Source: an uncultured Oscillospiraceae bacterium (GTDB lineage Bacteria; Bacillota; Clostridia; Oscillospirales; Oscillospiraceae). Taken from it: a stretch of DNA of 35,635 bases. The notes below the pieces were generated by a model, which saw nothing but the letters and a program-made list of their open reading frames with translations, did no database searches and was not told where the DNA came from. A program made the position numbers and the translations under genes. Position 1 is the stretch's first letter. Every line of letters starts with the position of its first letter. The stretch covers positions 1 to 35,635 of the forward strand of contig CALXCU010000062.1 in the NCBI GenBank assembly GCA_944386885.1, read 5' to 3'. This document shows positions 26,141-34,367 of this stretch, one piece after another.

Positions 26141-28813
26141 TTACTTGTCCATCGCACGGGGTGCTTTAATAGCGGCCTGGGCGGCGGCCAGGCGGGCGAT
26201 GGGCACACGGTAGGGAGAGCAGGAGACATAGTCCAGACCCACCTTGTGGCAGAACTCCACGCTGGAAGGATCGCCGCCATGCTCGCCGCAGATGCCCATA
26301 TGGATGTCGGGGCGGGTCTTGCGGCCCAGCTCAGCGGCCATCTGTACCAGCTTGCCCACGCCCTTCTGGTCCAGATGGGCGAAGGGGTCGGACTCATAGA
26401 TCTTCTGGTCATAGTAATAGCTGAGGAACTTGCTGGCATCGTCGCGGCTGAAACCGAAGGTCATCTGGGTCAGGTCGTTGGTGCCGAAGGAGAAGAACTC
26501 GGCCTCGGTGGCGATCTCGTCGGCAGTGAGGGCGGCGCGGGGGATTTCGATCATGGTGCCGACCTCATACTTCATATCCACGCCGGAGGCGGCGATGATG
26601 GCGTCGGCGGTCTTGACCACCACCGTCTTGACAAACTTGAGCTCCTTGACCTCGCCCACCAGGGGAATCATGATCTCCGGGACGATCTTCCAGTCGGGGT
26701 GCTTCTTCTGCACATTCAGGGCGGCGTTAATGACCGCGGTCGTCTGCATCTCGGCAATCTCCGGGTAAGAGACGGCCAGGCGGCAGCCGCGGTGGCCCAT
26801 CATGGGGTTGAACTCGTGCAGGCCGGCGATGACATTGTGGAGCTTTTCTACACTGACGCCCAGGTCGGTGGCGATCTCCTGAATGTCCTCCTCCTTGGTC
26901 GGCAGGAACTCATGCAGCGGGGGGTCCAGGAAGCGGATGACCACCGGGCAGCCCTCCATGGCCTCATACAGGCCCTCGAAGTCGCCCTGCTGGTAGGGCA
27001 TGATCTTGGCCAGCGCCTTCTTGCGGTCGGCGGTATTGTCGGCCACGATCATCTCCCGCATCGCCTTGATACGGCTCTCCTCGAAGAACATGTGCTCCGT
27101 GCGGCACAGGCCGATGCCCTGAGCGCCGAAGGCGCGGCCCTGCTTGGCGTCCCGGGGGGTGTCGGCGTTGGTATAAACCTTGAGCACCCGGTACTGGTCC
27201 GCCCAGCCCATCAGGCGGCCGAAGTAGCCGGAGCCGGGATCGGCGGGCACCGTGGGAATGGCCTCGCCGTAGATGTTGCCCGTGGAGCCGTCCAGGCTGA
27301 TCCAGTCGCCCTCGTGGTACTCCTTGCCGGCCAGGGTGAACTTCTTGTTCTCATAGTCCACCACGATGTCGCCGCAGCCGGAGACACAGCAGGTGCCCAT
27401 GCCGCGGGCCACCACGGCGGCGTGGGAGGTCATGCCGCCCCGGACGGTGAGGATGCCCTGGGCGACCTGCATGCCCTCAATGTCCTCGGGAGAGGTCTCC
27501 AGGCGGACCAGGACCACCTTCTCGCCCCGCTCATGCCACTCCTTGGCCTCCTCAGCGGTAAAGACCACCCGGCCGCAGGCGGCGCCGGGGGAGGCAGCCA
27601 GGCCTTTGCCGATGACGGCGGCCTTCTTCAGGGCCTCGGCGTCAAACTGAGGATGGAGCAGAGAGTCCAGCTGCTTGGGCTCTACCCGGCACACAGCCTC
27701 CTTCTCGTCGATCATGCCCTCGTCCACCAGGTCCACGGCCACCTTCAGGGCGGCGGCGGCGGTGCGCTTGCCATTGCGGGTCTGGAGCATGTAGAGCTTA
27801 CCGTTCTCAATGGTGAACTCCATGTCCTGCATGTCTTTATAGTGTTGCTCCAGCTTGTTGGCGATGGCGGCAAACTGGTCGTACACCTCGGGCATCTCCT
27901 CGTGGAGTTTGGAGATGGGAGAGGGCGTGCGCACGCCGGCCACCACGTCCTCGCCCTGGGCATTGATGAGGTATTCGCCAAACAGGGCCTTCTCGCCGGT
28001 GGCAGGGTTGCGGGTGAAGGCCACGCCGGTGCCGGAGGTGGGGCCGAAGTTGCCGAACACCATGGACTGCACGTTGACGGCGGTGCCCCAGTCGTAGGGG
28101 ATCTCATTCATGCGGCGGTAGACGTTGGCCCGAGGGTTGTCCCAGGAGCGGAACACGGCCTTGACGGCCTCCATCAGCTGCTCCTTGGGCTCCTGGGGGA
28201 AGTCCTCGCCCTTTTCGGCCTTATAGAACTCCTTAAAGCGGACCACCAGCTCCTTCATATCGTCGGTGTCCAGCTCCACGTCCTGCGTAACGCCCTTCTT
28301 CTTCTTCAGGCCGTCGATGATCTCCTCAAAGCGCTTCTTGGAGAGCTCCATGACTACATCGGAGAACATCTGGATGAAGCGGCGGTAGGAGTCGTAAGCG
28401 AAGCGGGGATTCTGGGATTTCTCAGCCAAGCCCTCCACTACCACATCGTTGAGGCCCAGGTTCAGGATGGTGTCCATCATGCCGGGCATGGAGGCGCGGG
28501 CGCCCGAGCGCACCGACACCAGCAGGGGGTTGGAGGCGTCGCCAAACTTCTTGCCGGTGATCTCTTCCAGCTTGCCCAGGTAGGTGAGGATCTCCTCCTG
28601 GATTTCGGGGGCGATGGCGCGCCCATCCTCGTAGTAGCGGGTGCACGCCTCGGTGGTCACGGTAAATCCCTGGGGCACAGGCATGCCCAGATTGGTCATC
28701 TCGGCCAGGTTGGCGCCCTTGCCGCCCAGCAGCTCACGCATCGCTCCGTTGCCTTCGCTGAACTGGTAGACATACTTGTGTCCTGCTTTGTTATTCATAC
28801 AGTCTTGGGCCAT
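26141..28813 (-). CDS. ppdK: Pyruvate, phosphate dikinase
   Basis: Interconverts pyruvate, ATP and Pi with PEP, AMP and PPi; 890 residues, the usual length. The N-terminal ATP-grasp domain has ELLGGKGANLAEMTNLGMP and LLVSVRSGARASMPGMMDT. The central swivel domain carries the phospho-histidine in GGMTSHAAVVARGMG (His464). The C-terminal PEP/pyruvate TIM barrel has GLCRTEHMFFEE, FSFGTNDLTQM and the catalytic cysteine in HMGICGEHGGDP. In anaerobes it serves PPi-linked glycolysis or gluconeogenesis. The ATG at 28813 follows AGGAGGG. It is transcribed alone. Confidence 0.98.
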   Translation of the reverse strand: MAQDCMNNKAGHKYVYQFSEGNGAMRELLGGKGANLAEMTNLGMPVPQGFTVTTEACTRYYEDGRAIAPEIQEEILTYLGKLEEITGKKFGDASNPLLVSVRSGARASMPGMMDTILNLGLNDVVVEGLAEKSQNPRFAYDSYRRFIQMFSDVVMELSKKRFEEIIDGLKKKKGVTQDVELDTDDMKELVVRFKEFYKAEKGEDFPQEPKEQLMEAVKAVFRSWDNPRANVYRRMNEIPYDWGTAVNVQSMVFGNFGPTSGTGVAFTRNPATGEKALFGEYLINAQGEDVVAGVRTPSPISKLHEEMPEVYDQFAAIANKLEQHYKDMQDMEFTIENGKLYMLQTRNGKRTAAAALKVAVDLVDEGMIDEKEAVCRVEPKQLDSLLHPQFDAEALKKAAVIGKGLAASPGAACGRVVFTAEEAKEWHERGEKVVLVRLETSPEDIEGMQVAQGILTVRGGMTSHAAVVARGMGTCCVSGCGDIVVDYENKKFTLAGKEYHEGDWISLDGSTGNIYGEAIPTVPADPGSGYFGRLMGWADQYRVLKVYTNADTPRDAKQGRAFGAQGIGLCRTEHMFFEESRIKAMREMIVADNTADRKKALAKIMPYQQGDFEGLYEAMEGCPVVIRFLDPPLHEFLPTKEEDIQEIATDLGVSVEKLHNVIAGLHEFNPMMGHRGCRLAVSYPEIAEMQTTAVINAALNVQKKHPDWKIVPEIMIPLVGEVKELKFVKTVVVKTADAIIAASGVDMKYEVGTMIEIPRAALTADEIATEAEFFSFGTNDLTQMTFGFSRDDASKFLSYYYDQKIYESDPFAHLDQKGVGKLVQMAAELGRKTRPDIHMGICGEHGGDPSSVEFCHKVGLDYVSCSPYRVPIARLAAAQAAIKAPRAMDK

Positions 28814-28833
28814 GTAATATCCCTCCTAAAAGC

Positions 28834-28874
28834 TTTGACAGAAGGAATTATACCATTTGTCAAAAAAAATGCAA
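28834..28874 (-). promoter_or_regulatory. ppdK promoter with an inverted repeat around the -10
   Basis: On the minus strand: TTGCAT (28874-28869), 16-bp spacer, TATAAT (28852-28847). A perfect 7-bp inverted repeat, TTTGACA (28834-28840) with TGTCAAA (28858-28864), is centred on the -10, placed like a repressor operator. Confidence 0.7.
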
Positions 28875-28966
28875 GAGCACACCGCATAAATGTGTAAAAA
28901 ATGAATTTATTTTTTTGACCCCCCGGCAAAACGGGTGATTTTTACGAGATATTTATCCCATTTTTT

Positions 28967-29011
28967 CATAAAAAGCACAAAGTTCCGGACCGCTGCCGCG
29001 ATCCGGAACTT
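28967..29011 (-). terminator. Terminator of the DUF4358 operon
   Basis: A 10-bp perfect stem (28980-28989 with 29002-29011); on the minus strand TTGTGCTTTTTATG follows. It is 23 bases after the DUF4358 stop. Confidence 0.85.
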
Positions 29012-29034
29012 CCGTAGGCCAAGGAAAAATATTT

Positions 29035-29517
29035 CTATTCCGCCAGGCCGTCCAGGACGGCCTGAGCGGCAGAGGCGTCTTCCGCCACCGCCAGGAGCAC
29101 CGAGTTCCCCCTCTGCTCCAGGATGGCCCCGTCCAGCTTGGACACCTCCTGGGGCTGATAGTTCTCCAGCGCGGCGCGCTGGTCGGCCACCCGCTGTTCC
29201 AGAGCCTCCAGGGCGCTGGAGGCGGCGTCTTCGCTATTGAAAGTGAGTACGGCGATCTCCTCCGCGCCGGCGGTAAGGGAGGTGTACACAGCGCAGCCGG
29301 TCACAGCTTCGGCGTCAATGTCATAAAGCGTGCCGCAGGCCAGGTCCACGCTCATCTCCTCTAGGGGCTCGGAGAAGGCCCCCGAGTCCAGCAGTGCCTG
29401 GGCAGTGCTCTCCGGATCAAACGGCGCGGCGTTGGAAGCGCCGCCCCCGCAGGCAGTCAGTGTCAGGGCCAACAGAGCGGCCAGTATCCCCAACGCCCAG
29501 GGAAAATCATGACTCAT
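29035..29517 (-). CDS. DUF4358 lipoprotein
   Basis: A 160-residue secreted lipoprotein: a hydrophobic signal segment ends in LTLTAC, a lipobox with Cys at about 23, followed by a Gly/Ala-rich linker. The mature part matches DUF4358 (helices with ALEQRVADQRAALENYQPQE, then a strand ILEQRGNSVLLAVAED). Function unknown; the family often sits beside SGNH hydrolases, as here. The ATG at 29517 follows GAGGAGG. It starts 33 bases after the SGNH gene. Confidence 0.85.
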   Translation of the reverse strand: MSHDFPWALGILAALLALTLTACGGGASNAAPFDPESTAQALLDSGAFSEPLEEMSVDLACGTLYDIDAEAVTGCAVYTSLTAGAEEIAVLTFNSEDAASSALEALEQRVADQRAALENYQPQEVSKLDGAILEQRGNSVLLAVAEDASAAQAVLDGLAE

Positions 29518-29550
29518 TGCAATAAAACCTCCTCAAACTCCAATTCACAC

Positions 29551-30474
29551 TCAAAAGTCCACCGTGTGGGTCTGCAAGTAGGCCAACCACTCCTGGTACC
29601 AGGCCCGGGTAAAGTGGACGCCGTCCACAGTATTCTCCTTGGCCAGGATCCCGTCGGAATTGCTCAGCGCGGCTCCCACATCCAGAAGCACCACCTGCTT
29701 TTCTTCCGCCAGCTGCTCAAAGATGGCGTTGTAGACCGCCACCTTATCGTTGTTTACATAGGAGGGCCAGTTCTCCGCGCACAGCTCTGGATTGACCGGG
29801 GTGAGGGTCTGGAGATAGATGACCGCGTCGGGCTGGGTCTCCCGCACCCGGTCGATGAGGGCGGCAAACTTGTCATGGAAGCCCTGGTCGTCGTAATATC
29901 CCAGTTCGTTGATACCCAGGGAGAGATATACCTTTCCGAACTGCCCGCTCTGGACGCCCAAAGCGTCCACGATGGAGTAGGAGGTGCCGCCAATCTCGAT
30001 GAGCTTCTTGGGATCGTCCTCCATCACGTCAAAGACAGAAATGCCCTTGTAGCAATAGAATGTGGCCCCCTGGATGCCGCTGTAAAGCTGAAGTCCCTCG
30101 GTCCGGGAGTCCCCGATGAAGAGGGCGTCGGAGAAATAACTCATATCTACCGCCGGGCTCTCCGGGGCACTCTGGCTGTAGTCATAGGCGGCGCGTTCCG
30201 CCGGGGAAGGGGACGGTTCCGGAGTTGCGGAAGAATTGGGGGTAGCTTCCGCCTCTGGCGGCGCGGAAGCGGCAGGGGCCTCCGAGACGGCATGGGCAGG
30301 AGGCGTCGCCATAGTGGGCGCTGCCGGACTCTGGCTTGGGGTAGCAGCTACGGCGGGCGCATTCCGCGCCCGGGTCAGCGTGGGGGCCAGCAGTAGGCCA
30401 GCGCACACCACAACCCCCGCCAGCAGCAGAGGAAGACTCAGTCCACGTCTGTGCGGATATTTTGATGTTCTCAT
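29551..30474 (-). CDS. Membrane-anchored SGNH/GDSL hydrolase
   Basis: 307 residues. A short cytoplasmic N-terminus, one membrane helix (about 13-32), a long Pro/Ala/Ser-rich linker (about 38-95), then an SGNH domain: block I IGDSRTEG (Ser123), the Asn block LGINELGYYDD, and block V DGVHFT with Asp and His. It therefore acts outside the membrane, probably as an esterase or acetyl transfer partner on cell-surface glycans or lipids; the substrate is unknown. It starts 36 bases after the HAD gene. Confidence 0.88.
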   Translation of the reverse strand: MRTSKYPHRRGLSLPLLLAGVVVCAGLLLAPTLTRARNAPAVAATPSQSPAAPTMATPPAHAVSEAPAASAPPEAEATPNSSATPEPSPSPAERAAYDYSQSAPESPAVDMSYFSDALFIGDSRTEGLQLYSGIQGATFYCYKGISVFDVMEDDPKKLIEIGGTSYSIVDALGVQSGQFGKVYLSLGINELGYYDDQGFHDKFAALIDRVRETQPDAVIYLQTLTPVNPELCAENWPSYVNNDKVAVYNAIFEQLAEEKQVVLLDVGAALSNSDGILAKENTVDGVHFTRAWYQEWLAYLQTHTVDF

Positions 30475-30510
30475 AGGAAATGACCTTTCTATGTATCTGA
30501 AATAAACGCT

Positions 30511-31206
30511 TTAACCCATCAAATACGCCTTTAGGGCAGAAAACGAGGGCGCTATCCAAGTGGGAATTATGGAAGTGGGGTTGGGAAGGCCGCTGGGATT
30601 ATACCATATGGCGTCAAAGCCAGCATTCAATCCTCCCTGTATATCCGAGACCAGATTGTCTCCGATAACCACAGCCCGCCGGGGGTCCCGGATGTCCATG
30701 GCGCAGCTCACCGCCTGGAAGAACTCCCGCTGGGGCTTCTGCCAGCCCACCTCCTCGGAGATGAACACATAGGGAAAGAGCTCCTTCAGCGGGGAGCGGC
30801 TCAGCCGGCCCCTCTGTGCCTGTGCCACGCCGTTGGTGACCAGGGCCATGGTGAACCCGGTCGCCAAAAAGCGGCAGAGCTCCTCCGCACCGGGAAGCAG
30901 GTCGTCTCCCTCCGCCAAACGGTCCAGATAAAAACGGTTGAGGGCCTTCGGGTCCTTCCCGCCCCCCATCACCCGGTCGAAGACGGCAAAGCGCTCCACC
31001 ACCAGCTCCTCCCGGCGGATCTCCCCGAAGTCCAGGCGCCGCCAGAGGATGCGGTTGACAGCGCGGTAGAGGGCCTGGGTATCCCCATCCACGGGATAAC
31101 CAAAGGCCTCCAGGGTGCGCAGGAGGGCCTTCTCCTCGGCTCTGTCAAAGTCGAAGAGGGTGTTGTCCGCGTCAAAGAGCAGATAGTCGTAGCGCAAAAA
31201 GCTCAT
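30511..31206 (-). CDS. HAD phosphatase, YjjG-like
   Basis: 231 residues of the HAD superfamily, subfamily I. Motif I is FDADNT (Asp12, Asp14), motif II LVTNG, motif III lysine in GWQKPQREFF, and motif IV VVIGDNLVSDI. The helical cap lies at about 18-90. Closest by look to YjjG-type nucleotidases that act on noncanonical pyrimidine nucleotides; the substrate is not proven. The ATG at 31206 overlaps the upstream stop as ATGA. A longer frame upstream is rejected because it runs through the exporter gene out of frame. Confidence 0.87.
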   Translation of the reverse strand: MSFLRYDYLLFDADNTLFDFDRAEEKALLRTLEAFGYPVDGDTQALYRAVNRILWRRLDFGEIRREELVVERFAVFDRVMGGGKDPKALNRFYLDRLAEGDDLLPGAEELCRFLATGFTMALVTNGVAQAQRGRLSRSPLKELFPYVFISEEVGWQKPQREFFQAVSCAMDIRDPRRAVVIGDNLVSDIQGGLNAGFDAIWYNPSGLPNPTSIIPTWIAPSFSALKAYLMG

Positions 31207-31667
31207 CTCCCGGAATTGGAATGGGTGCGGCGGCGGAAGACCTGCCACATGCGGATGGCGCTGGAAACCAGCAGAATGCCCAGGGCCAGGGCCCCCGACA
31301 GGCTCAGAGTGTGCATCATCTGGGTAAGGAAGAGGGTATTCTCCCCCCGAATGGCGTGCTGCATGGTAAAGTAGATGCCTGCGCCGGGGACCAGGGGGAA
31401 AATGGCGATGAGCAGATAGACTGTGACCGGGCATTTGCGCACCCGGGCCATGATCTCCGAGTAGACCGACAGGGCCACGGCGGCCACGAAATAGGCCATA
31501 ACCTCGCTCCCTACCACGGGCAGGGCCAGCAGATAGGCCAGCCAGCCAGCAGCACCCCCCAGAGACGTAAAAATGATCTCCTTCCCCCGCAGGTGAAAGA
31601 GCACGCAAAACCCGATTCCACCCACAAAGGCGTACAGGCAAGGGAGAAATTCAGACGCAGGAAACAC
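31203..31667 (-). CDS. ThrE-type exporter, small subunit (ThrE_2/YjjB-like)
   Basis: About 154 residues, five hydrophobic segments, matching the C-terminal half of threonine/serine exporters (PVVGSEVMAYFVAAVALSVYSE, then IFPLVPGAGIYFTM). It pairs with the next gene upstream, as in the split YjjP-YjjB system. The start is uncertain: GTG at 31667 stands 8 bases after GGAGG and is preferred; GTG at 31676 overlaps that ribosome site. Confidence 0.87.
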   Translation of the reverse strand: MFPASEFLPCLYAFVGGIGFCVLFHLRGKEIIFTSLGGAAGWLAYLLALPVVGSEVMAYFVAAVALSVYSEIMARVRKCPVTVYLLIAIFPLVPGAGIYFTMQHAIRGENTLFLTQMMHTLSLSGALALGILLVSSAIRMWQVFRRRTHSNSGR

Positions 31668-31681
31668 AGTGCGCACCTCCC

Positions 31682-32488
31682 TCAGAAGCTTCCAGCCAAG
31701 CTGAGCACGAAGCCAGTGCCCAAAGCGATGGCCGTGGCAATGAGCAGGGCCTGGATCACCAAATTAGGGCCTGAAATCAGGTTTCCTGTCAGGATATTCC
31801 GCATGGCATTGGTGAAGATCAGGCCAGGCACCAGCAGCATCAGCGCTCCGATAATAACGGCATCCAAGCTCTCCCCCACCCCCAGGTTCACCAGAGCAAG
31901 GGCGCACAAAGTCAACACGGCGCCCCCCACAATGGTGCGGATGAACTGGTTTGTCTCCAAAAAGTCCAGGATCAGGTTACACAGCCCCACGGCCACACCG
32001 CACAGTCCAGCGGCCACAGCATCCCGGATGCCTCCCCCGAAAAAGAGCGCATAGGCACCCGCTCCTACGGCGCTGCCCAGGAGCTGTACCGGCACTGGAT
32101 ACCCCTTGGGCAGCTGAGCCAGCTCTTCCATACGCGCCTGCACCTCTTCCAAGGAAGGGGCGGTATGGGCCACCTCCCGGCTCAGAGCGTTATAGGCCAT
32201 TAAGCGGGTCAGATCTGTCCCGTGGTTAGGCACCTGGCGGATGCGCGTGCTGGAACGCCCTTCTTTGTCCGTGAGGCTGACCATGACGCAGTTGGTGATG
32301 GCAAAAACCTCCCCGCTCTCCACACCGTAGGCCCGCAGAAAGCGCTGCATGGACTCCTCCACCCGGTCCACCTCCGCACCCGCCAGGGACAGCCGGAACC
32401 CCAGCTCCGCCGCCAGATCCAAGAGCTGCCCGTCAGGCTCCTCCGCCGGTCTGTTCCCCTGGTTGGGATCCGAGTCCTTCGCAGTCAT
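31682..32488 (-). CDS. ThrE-type exporter, large subunit (ThrE/YjjP-like)
   Basis: 268 residues. A cytoplasmic N-terminal half (about 1-125, including LAGAEVDRVEESMQRFL) is followed by five membrane segments (about 130-265) with LLVPGLIFTNAMRNIL. Family members export small molecules such as threonine, serine or dicarboxylates; the substrate here is not determined. It overlaps the DUF3783 gene by 4 bases and is 14 bases from the small subunit. Confidence 0.88.
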   Translation of the reverse strand: MTAKDSDPNQGNRPAEEPDGQLLDLAAELGFRLSLAGAEVDRVEESMQRFLRAYGVESGEVFAITNCVMVSLTDKEGRSSTRIRQVPNHGTDLTRLMAYNALSREVAHTAPSLEEVQARMEELAQLPKGYPVPVQLLGSAVGAGAYALFFGGGIRDAVAAGLCGVAVGLCNLILDFLETNQFIRTIVGGAVLTLCALALVNLGVGESLDAVIIGALMLLVPGLIFTNAMRNILTGNLISGPNLVIQALLIATAIALGTGFVLSLAGSF

Positions 32489-32883
32489 GCTCTTTCCTCC
32501 GGCACAGCGGCTCCCTCTATCGCCTCTCGTTCCTGTTTCAACTCCTCATAGAGCTGATAGAAATTCCAGGCAGCGTTGCCGGGGGTAACGACCGCCTTGT
32601 AGACCGCCCGGGGCACACCGGCCTTTAACAAAGCGGAGAGGACCCGGTCCAGATCCCGGCCCCGCACGCCGGAAAAGACCATAATACTCTCTGGGATCGG
32701 TGTTTCGTTCCTCCCTTCCCCGGCGGGAAGGAGCCCGGTGAAGGAGCCTACGCTCCGCCCCAGCTCTTCCGGGGCAATATTCTTGATGCGCAGGCCGTGG
32801 GCGGCAAAGACCGCTTTGGCCCGGCTCCCCTCCTGCGGTGTTCCGGCGTTGTAGTAGAGCACCATTCCGCGCAGTGCTGGCAT
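32485..32883 (-). CDS. DUF3783 protein
   Basis: 132 residues. The C-terminal part (MVFSGVRGRDLDRVLSALLK, then YKAVVTPGNAAWNF) matches DUF3783; the N-terminal part looks like a small alpha/beta domain (MVLYYNAG, then KAVFAAHGLRIKN). Function unknown. It is coupled to the exporter gene by an ATGA overlap and follows the membrane protein gene by 18 bases, with AAGGAGG as ribosome site. Confidence 0.78.
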   Translation of the reverse strand: MPALRGMVLYYNAGTPQEGSRAKAVFAAHGLRIKNIAPEELGRSVGSFTGLLPAGEGRNETPIPESIMVFSGVRGRDLDRVLSALLKAGVPRAVYKAVVTPGNAAWNFYQLYEELKQEREAIEGAAVPEERA

Positions 32884-32901
32884 AATACAGCCTCCTTCCT
32901 C

Positions 32902-34215
32902 TCAATCCACCTGTTTGGCGCTGGGATAGAGCCGCTCCATCCGCTCGTCCGGGAAATGCTCATCCAGGAATTCGGTGACCACATTGGGCGTTCCCGTCTC
33001 ACCGGAAATGCGCTGGGTGTACCGCCCCATGGCCATGGCGGTGACGAGCAGGTTGACCGCCATGAAGATCACCAGCACCCAGGTGCCAATCTTCCCGATC
33101 CGGATGGGGATGCGTTCGATGAGGCTGGAGAGGCGGGGGTAGATCCCTTTGATCCACACCAGGGCGGCAATGCCCCAGAAGAAACAGTAGAGCAGGTTCA
33201 CCCGGCCCCCAAGGTTGAAGGGCAGGTGGCTGTAGTCCCAGAAAATCGTGCCGAAGGCCAGCTCAAAGAAGACGCTGCACACATACTCGTACACGCCCCC
33301 CAGCACGGTGCCGGCCAGGAAGAGGTAGCGGTCGCTCTTGTCTTTAAACTTATGGAGGACGGCGGTAAGGAGCACCGCCCCCAGGCCCCACACGATGCTG
33401 AACGGCCCCCAGACCACGCCGCTGCGGCTCATCCAATAGCCCATGGAGAAGCGGCAGAAGATGGTCTCAATCACATCCCCTAAAAAGGAGGCGATAACAA
33501 AGAGCCACACCATCTTGTGGAAGCCCCAGCCCGGGGCAAAGACTGCGGGGGCCTGTTTCTTCTCCTCCAGCAGCTCTCCGGCCTTCAGGTTCGGATAGGC
33601 CCGCATGACCCGGCGCTGAACCCGGCCGGTGATGGCGCTGCCGAACTGGGCGGAGATGTTGCGAAAATCCTTCCGCAGGGTCTGGAGCCGCTGCAGCCGG
33701 AAGCGCAGCTGGAGCACCGACACCAGGGAAAGGACCAGGTCGACGGCCATCAGGAGCAGCACGATCGCCAGCACAGTCTGCTGCGTCCGCACGGGGATCA
33801 GCTCCAGCAGGCTGGCCAGAAGGGGATTGGACACCCTTACGCAAAGCACCGCCAGCAGGCCCCAGACCGCCAGCAGAGGCAGCGTCACATAGCCCTCAAA
33901 CTGGAAGCGGCGGCGGGAGTAATCCCACCACTTCCGGTGGAAAATACGCTCCAACAGGAACCCGGTAAAGTATACGAGTCCCGCTGAAATCACCGCGCCG
34001 CCCAGGAAGAGGAAAAACAGATGATCCCGCAGCTCGGAGAGAAAAACAGTGAAAAGCACCGCCGCCACGCCGTAAATGGGGCACAGGGGCAGATTGAGGA
34101 AGCCGGTGTTGACAAAGGTATGCTTGCGCAGAGCGGCCACCGCCACCCCGGCACACCAGCCGGCCAGGGAGTAAAAGAGGAAAAACCAGACCAGTTCGTT
34201 GAGGGAATATTCCAT
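32902..34215 (-). CDS. Membrane protein with two CmpB-type domains (putative ABC-transporter type IV)
   Basis: 437 residues with about 10-11 hydrophobic segments. The PF06541-like unit appears twice: the first has LNLPLCPIYGVAAVLF and LLERIFHRKWWDYS; the second has VVWGPFSIVWGLGAVLL and FELAFGTIFWDYSHLPFN. A charged cytoplasmic stretch (about 170-225) separates the halves. No ATP-binding partner is adjacent, so the ABC label is only a family name. The C-terminal tail is soluble. First gene of the operon; the ATG at 34215 follows AAAGGA. Confidence 0.85.
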   Translation of the reverse strand: MEYSLNELVWFFLFYSLAGWCAGVAVAALRKHTFVNTGFLNLPLCPIYGVAAVLFTVFLSELRDHLFFLFLGGAVISAGLVYFTGFLLERIFHRKWWDYSRRRFQFEGYVTLPLLAVWGLLAVLCVRVSNPLLASLLELIPVRTQQTVLAIVLLLMAVDLVLSLVSVLQLRFRLQRLQTLRKDFRNISAQFGSAITGRVQRRVMRAYPNLKAGELLEEKKQAPAVFAPGWGFHKMVWLFVIASFLGDVIETIFCRFSMGYWMSRSGVVWGPFSIVWGLGAVLLTAVLHKFKDKSDRYLFLAGTVLGGVYEYVCSVFFELAFGTIFWDYSHLPFNLGGRVNLLYCFFWGIAALVWIKGIYPRLSSLIERIPIRIGKIGTWVLVIFMAVNLLVTAMAMGRYTQRISGETGTPNVVTEFLDEHFPDERMERLYPSAKQVD

Positions 34216-34327
34216 ACAGATTCCTTTCGCCCATCCGGGCCGGTCATCCTCTTGGGATAAGACGAAGCACAGCCCAAAATAGTTTCACAGTGCGGCATTT
34301 TTTGACCCAGAACCCCGGATCCAGCCT

Positions 34328-34356
34328 ATTGTACTATGCCGGGACCCGGGACGCAA
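34328..34356 (-). promoter_or_regulatory. Promoter of the seven-gene membrane/exporter operon
   Basis: On the minus strand: TTGCGT (34356-34351), 17-bp spacer, TACAAT (34333-34328). The leader is about 105 bases. Gaps of at most 36 bases join the genes down to the terminator at 28967-29011. Confidence 0.7.
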
Positions 34357-34367
34357 GTAAAATGATA

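Noticed and set aside
28847-28864. TTGACA five bases upstream of TATAAT at ppdK, read as a promoter pair
   Set aside because: The spacing is far too short; TTGCAT at 16 bp fits better, and the TTGACA is one arm of the inverted repeat.
26246-28897. Long plus-strand open frame opposite ppdK
   Set aside because: Antisense shadow; ppdK is unmistakable and complete.
32902-34215. Frameshifted duplicate genes because two similar halves are seen
   Set aside because: The frame is continuous and both halves carry complete membrane segments, so it is an internal duplication in one protein.
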